A stretch of 64,000 nt of DNA, taken from NCBI RefSeq assembly GCF_034006445.1, contig NZ_JAVESS010000017.1, positions 1 to 64,000 on the forward strand, given 5' to 3'. Position numbers and translations under genes: made by a program. Each line of letters begins with the position of its first letter. The stretch's first letter is position 1. The notes under the pieces are model-generated. The model ran no database searches and had not been told where the DNA came from. It worked only from the letters and a program-made list of their open reading frames with translations. The stretch is from Desulfovibrio sp. (GTDB lineage Bacteria; Desulfobacterota; Desulfovibrionia; Desulfovibrionales; Desulfovibrionaceae). Shown here in pieces: positions 1 to 8,071 of this stretch.

Positions 1-2980
1 CGGAGTCGTGCCCTGGCAAGAGGTCTATAAGTTCCGAAGGAACAATGGCATCCGCACCCGCTCTAGTGTAGATTGCTTCCAAAACCCCTTCAAAGGTTGT
101 CATAAAGTCAGCAGTCAAGTCGGCAGGATTCAGACCGACAAAACTGATGCCCCTCAGACCGCCTGCAATGAGCGGATCAGCGCCAATGGCCGTGATCCAG
201 TCCCCATAGCGGGCGACAAAGCTTTCAGCGTCGGGCGCTTGAAGTACCAGGGTATAGGTCCCCCCCTCTGAAGACACTTTCAGGCCGCCAGCCTCAACCG
301 CACCGTTGAGAGTAAGGGTATTATTGCCGCCGCCCAGGTCGATTTCATTGCCGGGGCCGCTGCCAGGTTTAGGATCGAGGCTCGTGACAGCGCCGTTGAT
401 GGTCACGCTGTCATCGCCAGCGCCTGTGGTGATAATATTCTTTCCGAGATAGCCGGTCAGCATGGCTATGCCCTGCCCGTCGTTGGCAGTCAGGGTGACG
501 CTGTCGCCCGTACCGCCCGCCTGGGAATGGCCAGTGATGCTGTTTACGCCGCCGACGTGCTCGCCCTTGGCCCACATGGCAATGGCTTTTTCAGCGGTAT
601 CGGCCGATGCGGTGATGGTCACGGTGAGGGGCGATCCGGCGGTGGACTCTATCGTGTTTACGCCCTGAGATTCTGCAGACATACCGCGTCCGCTGTCAGC
701 ACCGGAGCCTGACACTTTCACCTCGCCGCTGTTGGTTGTGATAGTGTTGTAGCCTTCTGCCACATTCATGCCACGGCCATCGGTTGTGCTCGTGCCCGAC
801 ACCGTCACGGCGCCGCTGCCGGTGGTAATAATATTCGTGCATTTGTAATAACCACCGCAATCTATACCCGCGCCAATCACGGAGCCCTTGCCGATAACGG
901 TCACCGAGCCGCTGTCGGTGGTGATCATGTTGCTGCAGTTGGAACGACCATAGGCACTCATGCCGTAGCCCTTGGCGGAGTTGCCTGCATCTTCTCCGGT
1001 AACGGTCACCTCGCCGCTCTTAGTGATAATACGGTTGGTTCCCGAACCATCGACCTGTATGCCGTAAGCAGATCCAGTGCCGGTGCAGGTGCCGGTAAAG
1101 GCCACAGATCCGCTGTTGGTGGTGATCGTGTTGCCGCTGTCGGGCGAGGTGACCTGGCCCGACCGGGGGTCGTCAATGGTGGCAGTCATGCCGCTGCCCA
1201 CGCCCTGATTATCAATACCGTTGCTATTACCGGTAACGGTCACATCGCCGCTGTCAGTGGTGATATTATTGTTGCTGTTATCCACGGAGTGGACGCCGAT
1301 GCCGTAGCCGCGGCCGAAGTTATTCCCGACAGTGTTCATATCGATGTCAACGATCACATGGCCACTCTTTGTGGTGATGCTGTTGCTGCCGTTGTAAGCG
1401 CTATGGATGCCGTAGTTATGGGAGAAATTTCCGCCAGAGAGAGTGTCGACAACAGTCACATACCCGCTGTCGGTCTTGATGCTGTTGTTGCCATGTTGGC
1501 CAGTGGCTTTGATGGCGGCGCTCGCGTGTGGGCCGTCGATGTCAGCATAGATATCGTTGGTAACGTCAACAGTCACACCACCGCTACTGGTGATGTCGTT
1601 GGTCCCGCCTATCGTATCTAACGCTGTAACAAATGCTCTGATGTCCACGTCGCCGCCGCTGATGATATTCTTGCCCCCCCAGGCTTTGAAGGTACCAGTA
1701 GGCATCGCACCCGAAAGGTAGGTTTCGATACGGCCCTTGCCCATATCAATGACGTTCTCAGTTCCGCTTTCATACGCATAAATATAGCCTGTCCCAAGCG
1801 TGCCATCGGCGGAAGTGATATGCGTGATGGTGCCCGGCGTGCTGTTATTAATACCGTCCACGATGATGCTATTTCTGTCGTTAGCCATATGCGCGCGGTC
1901 AGCCGAACCGCTGGCGTAGATGGAACTGCCGCCGCGCACTTCATCGTACAGGTCGATTCGATCATTCTGCGAGGAAGATATGATGGAATAAACCCCGCTG
2001 TTATTCTGACCACGATGTAATTCACCTACATTTTCAAGATGATGCCCGACGCTCTGTCTGTCATACTCCACGGAATCAAAATTCTGGGAGGTCGTGGTCA
2101 CAAGCTGCACGTCGTATTCAAAAGTGTCGCCTGAAACCTGGTTAGTAACCTTCACGTGAATACGGCCCTCCAGGTTTTTACCTGTCAGGCCGAGACGCCG
2201 CAATTCAGCCGCGCCTTCTGGTGTGAGGGAAATTTGCGTATCTCCATAGCCGGTGCCAATGTTGAAATCTACCCACGAGGCTGACCATCCCTCAGGCATG
2301 GAAACCGTGAAAGCGTACATGTTCCCGTGCTCGCCACTTGTAGTATAATATTGTTCTTCAGGATTAATGCTTTGAGCGCCCCCATAATAGTATTTATAAT
2401 ACATGGGAATGGATATCTTAGCGTCGGCATCGCCGGGATCGCCAGGGTAATAGAACACAACGCGCATAAAGGGCCACACAGGAAGCGGCGGTAGTTCGGG
2501 TTCGGGAGCCCCCGAACCATGGTCAGCAGGCCCATGCCCAACAGCCAGAGCGGAATCAAACTGTATGCCGCCGTCCGCTGCAGATGATTTTTCCTGTGCT
2601 GAGGCATCCAGGCCATTCAGGTGATCCAACCCACCCATCAGGCTGGAGTCGCCGTATGCCTGAATCACGTGCGCATTGCGCGTTTCATGTTCAGGCACTG
2701 CTTCCGGCATCAGATCAGGCCCGAAAGTAGTAAAAAAATTCGTGCCGGACATCAGCCTGCCATCAACTTCAAACTCGGGGATAAAATCCGCGCGATAATC
2801 GACATAAAAATCGTCAAGCCGAATGACCGCACCGTCGTTAAATGAAAAAATCAGTGCGTTATCATCGCGTGACAACGTAACGCCCTCAATCGGAAAGCCA
2901 AGCGTAATTTTATCACTTGCAACTGCGTGTATGACAAGTGTCTGACCTGGCTCAGGGCGTGAAATTTGAAAAAGGGACAT
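1..2980 (-). CDS. Giant repeat protein 1 (putative exported adhesin), 3' end beyond window
   Basis: Third member, in transcription order, of a tandem array of paralogous repeat proteins. The minus-strand frame is open from the ATG at 2980 to the window edge (about 993 codons), so the C-terminus is not visible. A GGGAGG Shine-Dalgarno lies just upstream of the ATG. The first ~95 residues are nearly the same as in the neighbour at 3660-7508, including the pattern DDNALIFSFNDGAVIRLDDF, and there is no Sec signal peptide. A beta-rich domain (~165-290) is followed by many ~30-residue repeats of the type SGSNTITTDSGDVTVTG, typical of beta-solenoid surface proteins. A GAGDD/GGGNNTLTLNG segment near the edge resembles degenerate RTX calcium-binding repeats. 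Export by a type I system is inferred; no transporter genes are in the window. It could be an adhesin or another matrix protein. Confidence 0.8.
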   Translation of the reverse strand, partial: MSLFQISRPEPGQTLVIHAVASDKITLGFPIEGVTLSRDDNALIFSFNDGAVIRLDDFYVDYRADFIPEFEVDGRLMSGTNFFTTFGPDLMPEAVPEHETRNAHVIQAYGDSSLMGGLDHLNGLDASAQEKSSAADGGIQFDSALAVGHGPADHGSGAPEPELPPLPVWPFMRVVFYYPGDPGDADAKISIPMYYKYYYGGAQSINPEEQYYTTSGEHGNMYAFTVSMPEGWSASWVDFNIGTGYGDTQISLTPEGAAELRRLGLTGKNLEGRIHVKVTNQVSGDTFEYDVQLVTTTSQNFDSVEYDRQSVGHHLENVGELHRGQNNSGVYSIISSSQNDRIDLYDEVRGGSSIYASGSADRAHMANDRNSIIVDGINNSTPGTITHITSADGTLGTGYIYAYESGTENVIDMGKGRIETYLSGAMPTGTFKAWGGKNIISGGDVDIRAFVTALDTIGGTNDITSSGGVTVDVTNDIYADIDGPHASAAIKATGQHGNNSIKTDSGYVTVVDTLSGGNFSHNYGIHSAYNGSNSITTKSGHVIVDIDMNTVGNNFGRGYGIGVHSVDNSNNNITTDSGDVTVTGNSNGIDNQGVGSGMTATIDDPRSGQVTSPDSGNTITTNSGSVAFTGTCTGTGSAYGIQVDGSGTNRIITKSGEVTVTGEDAGNSAKGYGMSAYGRSNCSNMITTDSGSVTVIGKGSVIGAGIDCGGYYKCTNIITTGSGAVTVSGTSTTDGRGMNVAEGYNTITTNSGEVKVSGSGADSGRGMSAESQGVNTIESTAGSPLTVTITASADTAEKAIAMWAKGEHVGGVNSITGHSQAGGTGDSVTLTANDGQGIAMLTGYLGKNIITTGAGDDSVTINGAVTSLDPKPGSGPGNEIDLGGGNNTLTLNGAVEAGGLKVSSEGGTYTLVLQAPDAESFVARYGDWITAIGADPLIAGGLRGISFVGLNPADLTADFMTTFEGVLEAIYTRAGADAIVPSELIDLLPGHDS

Positions 2981-3205
2981 GGTCGCCTCCCATGATTTCT
3001 GGAGTCGTTGATATGCCTTAAGGCGGGGGGGATAGGAAAGGAGAATACAGAGAAGTTGTCTGATTCTGGGGAAGATATCCTCGGCCACATACCCTCAGAT
3101 AAAGGTGCGGCCCTGGAAAGACATGGCGAACAAATGGAAGCGGCTGTTCGCGTACTGGGAAGAACCCATCGGCCTAGCAATAAGACCTGTTAGCGCTTGC
3201 GTCAA
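2981..3205 (-). promoter_or_regulatory. Promoter and ~190-nt leader of repeat protein 1
   Basis: On the minus strand TTGACG (3200-3205) and TATTGC (3177-3182) are separated by 17 bp, which places a transcription start near 3170 and leaves a leader of about 190 nt before the ATG at 2980. The same arrangement, with the same leader length, precedes the two paralogues. Predicted from sequence only. Confidence 0.6.
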
Positions 3206-3473
3206 CATATAAAAAACTATTTTTATATGGCTGCCAACTTGTAAAGCTATTTTTTTCCGTGAGGCTGATGATAACAAGCAGTCTTTATTGATATAATATT
3301 TCGTGAAATTAATGGCGATAAATAATGCCTTGCATAGCATCTTTCGCCCTGCTTTCTTCGCAGCATTATCCAGGTGCACGCTGCCCGCACGCCCGGCCGC
3401 ACTGAACCCCACAGAAAAAGATACATAAATACAGTGTACTATGCGTGTGTCGCAAGCCGACATCTTTTAGGCC

Positions 3474-3537
3474 GTTAACGCTTGAAATGCACGCGTATGG
3501 CAGGCAAAGACTGACAACGTGCATTTCAAGCGTTAAC
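3474..3537. repeat. Perfect 20-bp inverted repeat with 24-bp spacer, orientation A
   Basis: The arms GTTAACGCTTGAAATGCACG (3474-3493) and its exact complement (3518-3537) flank a 24-bp spacer (3494-3517). The equivalent locus at 8004-8067 has the same left flank and nearly the same arms, but the spacer is the exact reverse complement. The element lies downstream of the gene ending at 3660 and might also act as a transcript-end hairpin. Confidence 0.85.
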
Positions 3538-3542
3538 AGATC

Positions 3543-3663
3543 CAGAGCAGATTAGCTTTGAAATGCTTCACATTTCAAAGTGTTCATTCAGCCACGTTGT
3601 GGCGCGCTGCCCTTTTGTGCAGCGTTAGAGCATTTACACTTTTTCAAAGGTAAGATGCTCTAG
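3543..3663. repeat. MITE-like TAGAGCA element, type 2
   Basis: About 120 bp bounded by an imperfect CAGAGCAG left end and TGCTCTAG right end. It contains the palindrome GAAATGCTTCACATTTC, a CGTTGTGGCGCGCTGC segment and an internal copy of the minimal unit (TAGAGCATTTAC...GATGCTCTA). The right end supplies the TAG stop codon (3660-3662) of the repeat protein gene. The paralogous locus at 8068-8075 has only TTCTAG here, which looks like the empty site. Confidence 0.7.
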
Positions 3664-6600
3664 TAGTTTGCCATTTCCCTTACGGCGTTGTCCGTGGCCT
3701 CCTGATTGGAATCCATCACAGTGGGGGCGCTGACGACTTCTTGCTCCAAATGTGCGTATTCTTCAGTAGTTACGCCAGCATCAGAAACATGTTCGCCGGA
3801 GCCGCCCTGAACAATAATTTCGCTCATATCGGTCAGGGGCACTTCGTGCAGGTCTGAGCCCGATTCAACGTACCAGAGGCCGTGATCCCCATTTTCCGCC
3901 TGGTGCAGGTCGGTACCCGCAAGCAGGCTGTCAAGGCTCTCATCCCCAAGGGTCAAAGCGATCTCGCCCTGAACCCCGGCGTTGCCGCTTCCGCTTTCTC
4001 CACTGCCAAGGTGGCCGTTATGCAGGGGCGCGTCCCCCTCATATGCGGACGTGTCCACGTGCGCGTCTGCGCCAGGGGCATTTAAAAAGGCAAAAAGCGG
4101 TTGTGCCGTCTCCACTGCGTGTTGGCCAACAGCAAAGTCTGGCTGCGCGATGTCGTCAGGCACAAGAATATCCGCATGCAGCGCAGCAGTGTCCGGCTGC
4201 ACGCTGGCGGCAGCTGCAGCCACCTGACTGTCATCGCCTGCCATATGAACCGAACCCTCATGAGTGGCGGGCGGTGTCTCCTGCGTGCTGGCGTCATGCC
4301 CGGCTGCGGCATGCTGCACTTCCTGCGTGCTGTCAGTATGCCCGGCTGCGGCATGTTGCACATCCTGCGTGCTGGCGTCATATCCGGTTGCGGCATGCTG
4401 GGCATCCTGCGTGCTGGCGTCATGCCCCGCTGCGTCATGCTGCGCGTCCTGCGTCTGGTGTTCTGCGTCTGTTTGTGCAAACGAAGCCGCAAAACCGGAG
4501 TCGGAGTCGTGCCCTGTCAGCATGCCTAAAAGTTCCGGAGGAACAATGGCTTCCGCACCCGCAGTAGTGTGGATTTTATCCAAAAGCTCCCCAAAGGTTG
4601 TCATAAAGTCAGCAGGCAAGTCGGCAAGATTCAGACCGACAAAACTGATGCCCCTCAGACCGTCTGCAATGAGCGGATCAGCGCCAATGGCCGTGATCCA
4701 GTCCCCATAGCGGGCGACAAAGCTTTCAGCGTCGGGCGCTTGAAGTACCAGGGTATAGGTCCCCCCCTCTGAAGACACTTTCAGGCTGCCAGCCTCAACC
4801 GCACCGTTGAGAGTAAGGGTATCCTTGCCGCCGCCCAGGTCGATTTCATTGCCGGGGCCGACGACTTTACCGTTGATGGTCACGCTGTCATCGCCAGCGC
4901 CTGTGGTGATAGTATTCTTTCCGCCATTGTCGGTCAGCATGGCTATGCCCTGCCCGTCGTTGGCAGTCAGGGTGACGCTGTCCGTGCCATTCGCCTGGGA
5001 ATGGCCTGTGATGCGGTTTACGCCGCCGCCGTACTTGCCCCCGGCCCACATGGCAATGGCTTTTTCAGCGGTATCGGCCGATGCGGTGATGGTCACGGTG
5101 AGGGGAGATCCGGCGGTGGACTCTATCGTGTTTACGCCCTGATCTTCTGCAAACATGCCGTATCCGCTGTCAGCACCGGAGCCTGACACTTTCACCTCGC
5201 CGCTGGTGGTTGTGACAGTGCTGTGCCCATCTGTTGCAAACATGCCACGGCCAAAGGCTGCGCCCGTGCCTGACACTGTCACGTTGCCGCTGTCAGTGGT
5301 GATGCTATTGCTGCCGCCAACACCGGCAAGAATACCGGTGCCGCTGCCGCCTCTGATACCAATTCCGCTAACGGTCACAGCGCCGCTGCCGGTGGTAATA
5401 GTGTTGCTGGAGGATGAAGTGGCAACTAAACCGTCGCTAAGCGTGACGCCGGTGCCGTTAATTGTCACAGAGCCGCTGTCTGTGGTGATAGTGTTGCTGC
5501 TGTGCTCATCGGCAGAGAGGCCGGTGCCGCCGGCAAAGTAGCCGTAGCCGGATCCGTTAGTGGCAACGGTCACATCGCCGCTCTTAGTGGTAATACTGTT
5601 GCTTCCGAAAGAAACGGCATTCATGCCGTAAGTAAATCCAGAGCCGATACTGGTGCCAGTAACGGTCACAGAGCCGCTGTTGGTGGTGATAGTGTTGCTG
5701 CTGCCAGTGGTGGTGCTGCCGGAAGAAGCGGCACGCATTCCGCCGCCCACGCCCCAACTGTTATAGCCGCTGTTACTACCGGTAACGGTCACAGAGCCAC
5801 TGTCAGTGGCGATAGTGTTGCTGCTGGCATCCTCGGCAATCATGCCGTACCCGTAACTGTAGCCGCGATTGGAGTCGAGGCCTTCGCCAGTAAGGGTCAC
5901 ATCGCCACTCTCTGTGGTGATGCTGTTGGTGCCGCTGGAAGAGGCAGAGATGCCGTAGCCATAGACGTAGCGGGAGCCGGAGCCAGAGCCAGTGCCGGTA
6001 ACAGTCACATTGCCGCTGTCGGCATTGATGCTGTTGGTGCCGCTGGAAGAGGCAGAGATGCCGTAGCCATAGACTTTGGAGTCGGAGCCAGAGGTGGTGC
6101 CGCGAACAATCACATGGCCGCCAGTGGCGATGTCGTTGGCCCCTCCATTTGACGCGGCCAACCCTTTACCACTTAATGACGTGATGTCCACGGTGCCGCC
6201 GCTGATGTCATTCTTGCCGTTATGGGCGGCGCTTACGCCATCACCAGAGAACTTATTATAGACATCGACCGAACCCCTGCCCATAGCAATGACGTTCTCG
6301 GCTCCGCTGCCCTGCACAGCAACACTGCCTCCCACCCAAAGCTCACCGTTGGCAGAAATGACATGCGTGCTGGCGCCCGGTGTGGTGTTCACAACACCGG
6401 CGTTCAGGTTGATGATATTGTTGTCGTCAGCCATGTGCGCGCGGTCAACCGAACCGCTGGCGTAGATGGAACTGCCGCCGCCCACGTTATCGTTCAGGAT
6501 GATTTCATCATTCCGCGAGGAAGATATGATGGAATAAACCCCACCATTATGCTGACCCTGATGGAATTCACCTATACTTTCAAGATGATGCCCGACGCCC

Positions 6601-7508
6601 TGCCTGTCATACTCTATGGAATCAAAATTCTGGTTGCTCGTGGCCACAAGCTCCACGTCGTATTCAAAAGTGCCGCCTGAAGCCTGCTCAGTAACCTTCA
6701 CGTGAACAAGGCCCGCCAGGTTTTTATCTGTCAGGCCGAGACGCTGCAGTTCAGCCGCGCCATCTGGGGTGAGGGAAAATTGCAGCCTGTCACTGTAGTT
6801 GTCAACGTTGACAGCTACCCACGAGTCTGACCATCCTTCAGGCATGGAAACTGTGACAGTGTACAGGGCATAGCGCCCTGATTCATTATAACCGTTAAGT
6901 GTAATGGCTTTAGGATCCACGCCATTGCCGCCAAAAAATACGGGGGTGGATACAGAATCGCCAGGATCGCCAGGGGAATAGAGCACAGCGCGCACAAAGC
7001 CCTGCTCAGCAGGCGGCGGGAGTTCGGGGTCTGCCGAACCCGAACCGTGGTCAGCAGGCCCGTGGCCAGCAGCCAGAGCGGAATCAAACTGTATGCCGCC
7101 GTCCGCTGCAGATGATTTTTCCTGTGCTGAGGCATCCAGGCCATTCAGGTGATCCAACCCGCCCATCAGGCTGGAGTCGCCGTCTGCCTGAACCGCGTGC
7201 GCATTACGCACCGCATGTTCAGGCCCTGCTCCCGGCATCAGATCAGGCCCGAAAGTAGTAAAAAATTCCGTGCCGGACATCAGCCTGCCTTCAACTTCAA
7301 ACTCGGGGATAGAATCCGCGCGATACTCGGCATAAAAATCGTCAAGCCGAATGACCGCGCCGTCGTCAAACGTAAAAATCAGCGCGTTGTCGTCGCGCGA
7401 CAACGTAACGCCCTCAGTCGAAAAACCAAGCGTAATTTTATCACTTGCAACTGCGTGTATGACAAGTGCCTGACCTGGCTCAGGGCGTGAAATTTGAAAA
7501 AGGGACAT
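3660..7508 (-). CDS. Giant repeat protein 2 (putative exported adhesin)
   Basis: Encodes 1282 residues from the ATG at 7508, chosen over an in-frame ATG at 7619 because GGGAGG sits just upstream and because the paralogues begin with the same MSLFQISRP/MIISQISRP peptide. There is no Sec signal. Residues 1-95 form a conserved N-terminal module whose DGAVIRLDDFY pattern recalls the prefix modules of some type I-secreted adhesins (inference). A beta domain spans ~165-290, and ~30-residue NTITTxSGxVTVTG repeats spanning ~326-860 suggest a beta-solenoid. GAGDDSV/GGGKDTLTLNG at ~865-900 resembles RTX repeats. Four or five 15-16-residue repeats (AAGHDASTQDVQH-like) lie at ~1005-1085. The C-terminal ~170 residues are nearly identical to those of the neighbour at 8072-13246. 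The most likely role is a surface or matrix adhesin. Confidence 0.85.
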   Translation of the reverse strand: MSLFQISRPEPGQALVIHAVASDKITLGFSTEGVTLSRDDNALIFTFDDGAVIRLDDFYAEYRADSIPEFEVEGRLMSGTEFFTTFGPDLMPGAGPEHAVRNAHAVQADGDSSLMGGLDHLNGLDASAQEKSSAADGGIQFDSALAAGHGPADHGSGSADPELPPPAEQGFVRAVLYSPGDPGDSVSTPVFFGGNGVDPKAITLNGYNESGRYALYTVTVSMPEGWSDSWVAVNVDNYSDRLQFSLTPDGAAELQRLGLTDKNLAGLVHVKVTEQASGGTFEYDVELVATSNQNFDSIEYDRQGVGHHLESIGEFHQGQHNGGVYSIISSSRNDEIILNDNVGGGSSIYASGSVDRAHMADDNNIINLNAGVVNTTPGASTHVISANGELWVGGSVAVQGSGAENVIAMGRGSVDVYNKFSGDGVSAAHNGKNDISGGTVDITSLSGKGLAASNGGANDIATGGHVIVRGTTSGSDSKVYGYGISASSSGTNSINADSGNVTVTGTGSGSGSRYVYGYGISASSSGTNSITTESGDVTLTGEGLDSNRGYSYGYGMIAEDASSNTIATDSGSVTVTGSNSGYNSWGVGGGMRAASSGSTTTGSSNTITTNSGSVTVTGTSIGSGFTYGMNAVSFGSNSITTKSGDVTVATNGSGYGYFAGGTGLSADEHSSNTITTDSGSVTINGTGVTLSDGLVATSSSSNTITTGSGAVTVSGIGIRGGSGTGILAGVGGSNSITTDSGNVTVSGTGAAFGRGMFATDGHSTVTTTSGEVKVSGSGADSGYGMFAEDQGVNTIESTAGSPLTVTITASADTAEKAIAMWAGGKYGGGVNRITGHSQANGTDSVTLTANDGQGIAMLTDNGGKNTITTGAGDDSVTINGKVVGPGNEIDLGGGKDTLTLNGAVEAGSLKVSSEGGTYTLVLQAPDAESFVARYGDWITAIGADPLIADGLRGISFVGLNLADLPADFMTTFGELLDKIHTTAGAEAIVPPELLGMLTGHDSDSGFAASFAQTDAEHQTQDAQHDAAGHDASTQDAQHAATGYDASTQDVQHAAAGHTDSTQEVQHAAAGHDASTQETPPATHEGSVHMAGDDSQVAAAAASVQPDTAALHADILVPDDIAQPDFAVGQHAVETAQPLFAFLNAPGADAHVDTSAYEGDAPLHNGHLGSGESGSGNAGVQGEIALTLGDESLDSLLAGTDLHQAENGDHGLWYVESGSDLHEVPLTDMSEIIVQGGSGEHVSDAGVTTEEYAHLEQEVVSAPTVMDSNQEATDNAVREMANY
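4260..4475 (-). repeat. In-frame 45-48-bp tandem repeats in repeat protein 2
   Basis: Consecutive units on the minus strand encode variants of AAGHDASTQDVQH, four to five times. Repeat protein 3 keeps only one or two units at the matching place (8690-8750), so copy number differs between the paralogues. The lengths are multiples of three, so changes stay in frame. Confidence 0.8.
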
Positions 7509-7734
7509 GGTCGCCTCCCATGATTTCTGGAGTCGTTGATATGCCTTAAGGCGGGGGGGGATAGAAAAGGAGAATACAGAGAAGTTGTCTGATTCTGGGG
7601 AGAATATCCTCGGCCACATACCCTCAGATAAAGGTGCGGCCCTGGAAAGACGTGGCGAACAAATGGATGCGGCTGTTCGCGTACTGGGAAGAACCCATCG
7701 CCCTAACAGTAAGACCTGTTAGCGTTTACGTCAA
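7509..7734 (-). promoter_or_regulatory. Promoter and ~190-nt leader of repeat protein 2
   Basis: On the minus strand TTGACG (7729-7734) and TACTGT (7706-7711) are 17 bp apart. A start near 7699 would give a leader of about 191 nt to the ATG at 7508. The leader is very similar to that of copy 1 and recognisably similar to that of copy 3, with conserved blocks GATTCTGGGGAGAATATCC and ATAAAGG (plus-strand sense) and a stem GGCCGCA/TGTGGCC. Confidence 0.6.
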
Positions 7735-8003
7735 CATAGAAAAAACTATTTTATATGTTTCCAGACTTGCAAAGCTATTTTCTTCTCGCAGGACTGCTTA
7801 TAAGAATTTGTTTTTATTTATATAAATTTTGTTGAAGCAAAAGTGATACTTAGTGCCTTGCGTGGCATTTTTCGTCCCTGCTGTCTTCGCAGTCTTACCC
7901 AGATGCACGCTGCCTCGCACACCCGGCCGCACTGAACCTCACAGAAAAAGACACATAAATACCGCATATTATGCGCATGCCGCAAGCCGACATCTTTTAG
8001 GCC

Positions 8004-8067
8004 GTTAACGCTTGAAATGCACGTTGTCAGTCTTTGCCTGCCATACGCGAGCATTTCAAGCGTTAAC
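8004..8067. repeat. 20-bp inverted repeat with 24-bp spacer, orientation B
   Basis: The left arm 8004-8023 equals that at 3474-3493. The right arm 8048-8067 differs at one base (CGAGC in place of CGTGC). The 24-bp spacer 8024-8047 is the exact reverse complement of the one at 3494-3517. It ends four bases before the stop codon of the gene at 8072. Confidence 0.85.
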
Positions 8068-8071
8068 AGTT

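Noticed and set aside
1-2980. Repeat protein 1 as a frameshifted pseudogene
   Set aside because: The small frames seen here are in other registers. The frame homologous to copies 2 and 3 reads through without a stop to the window edge.
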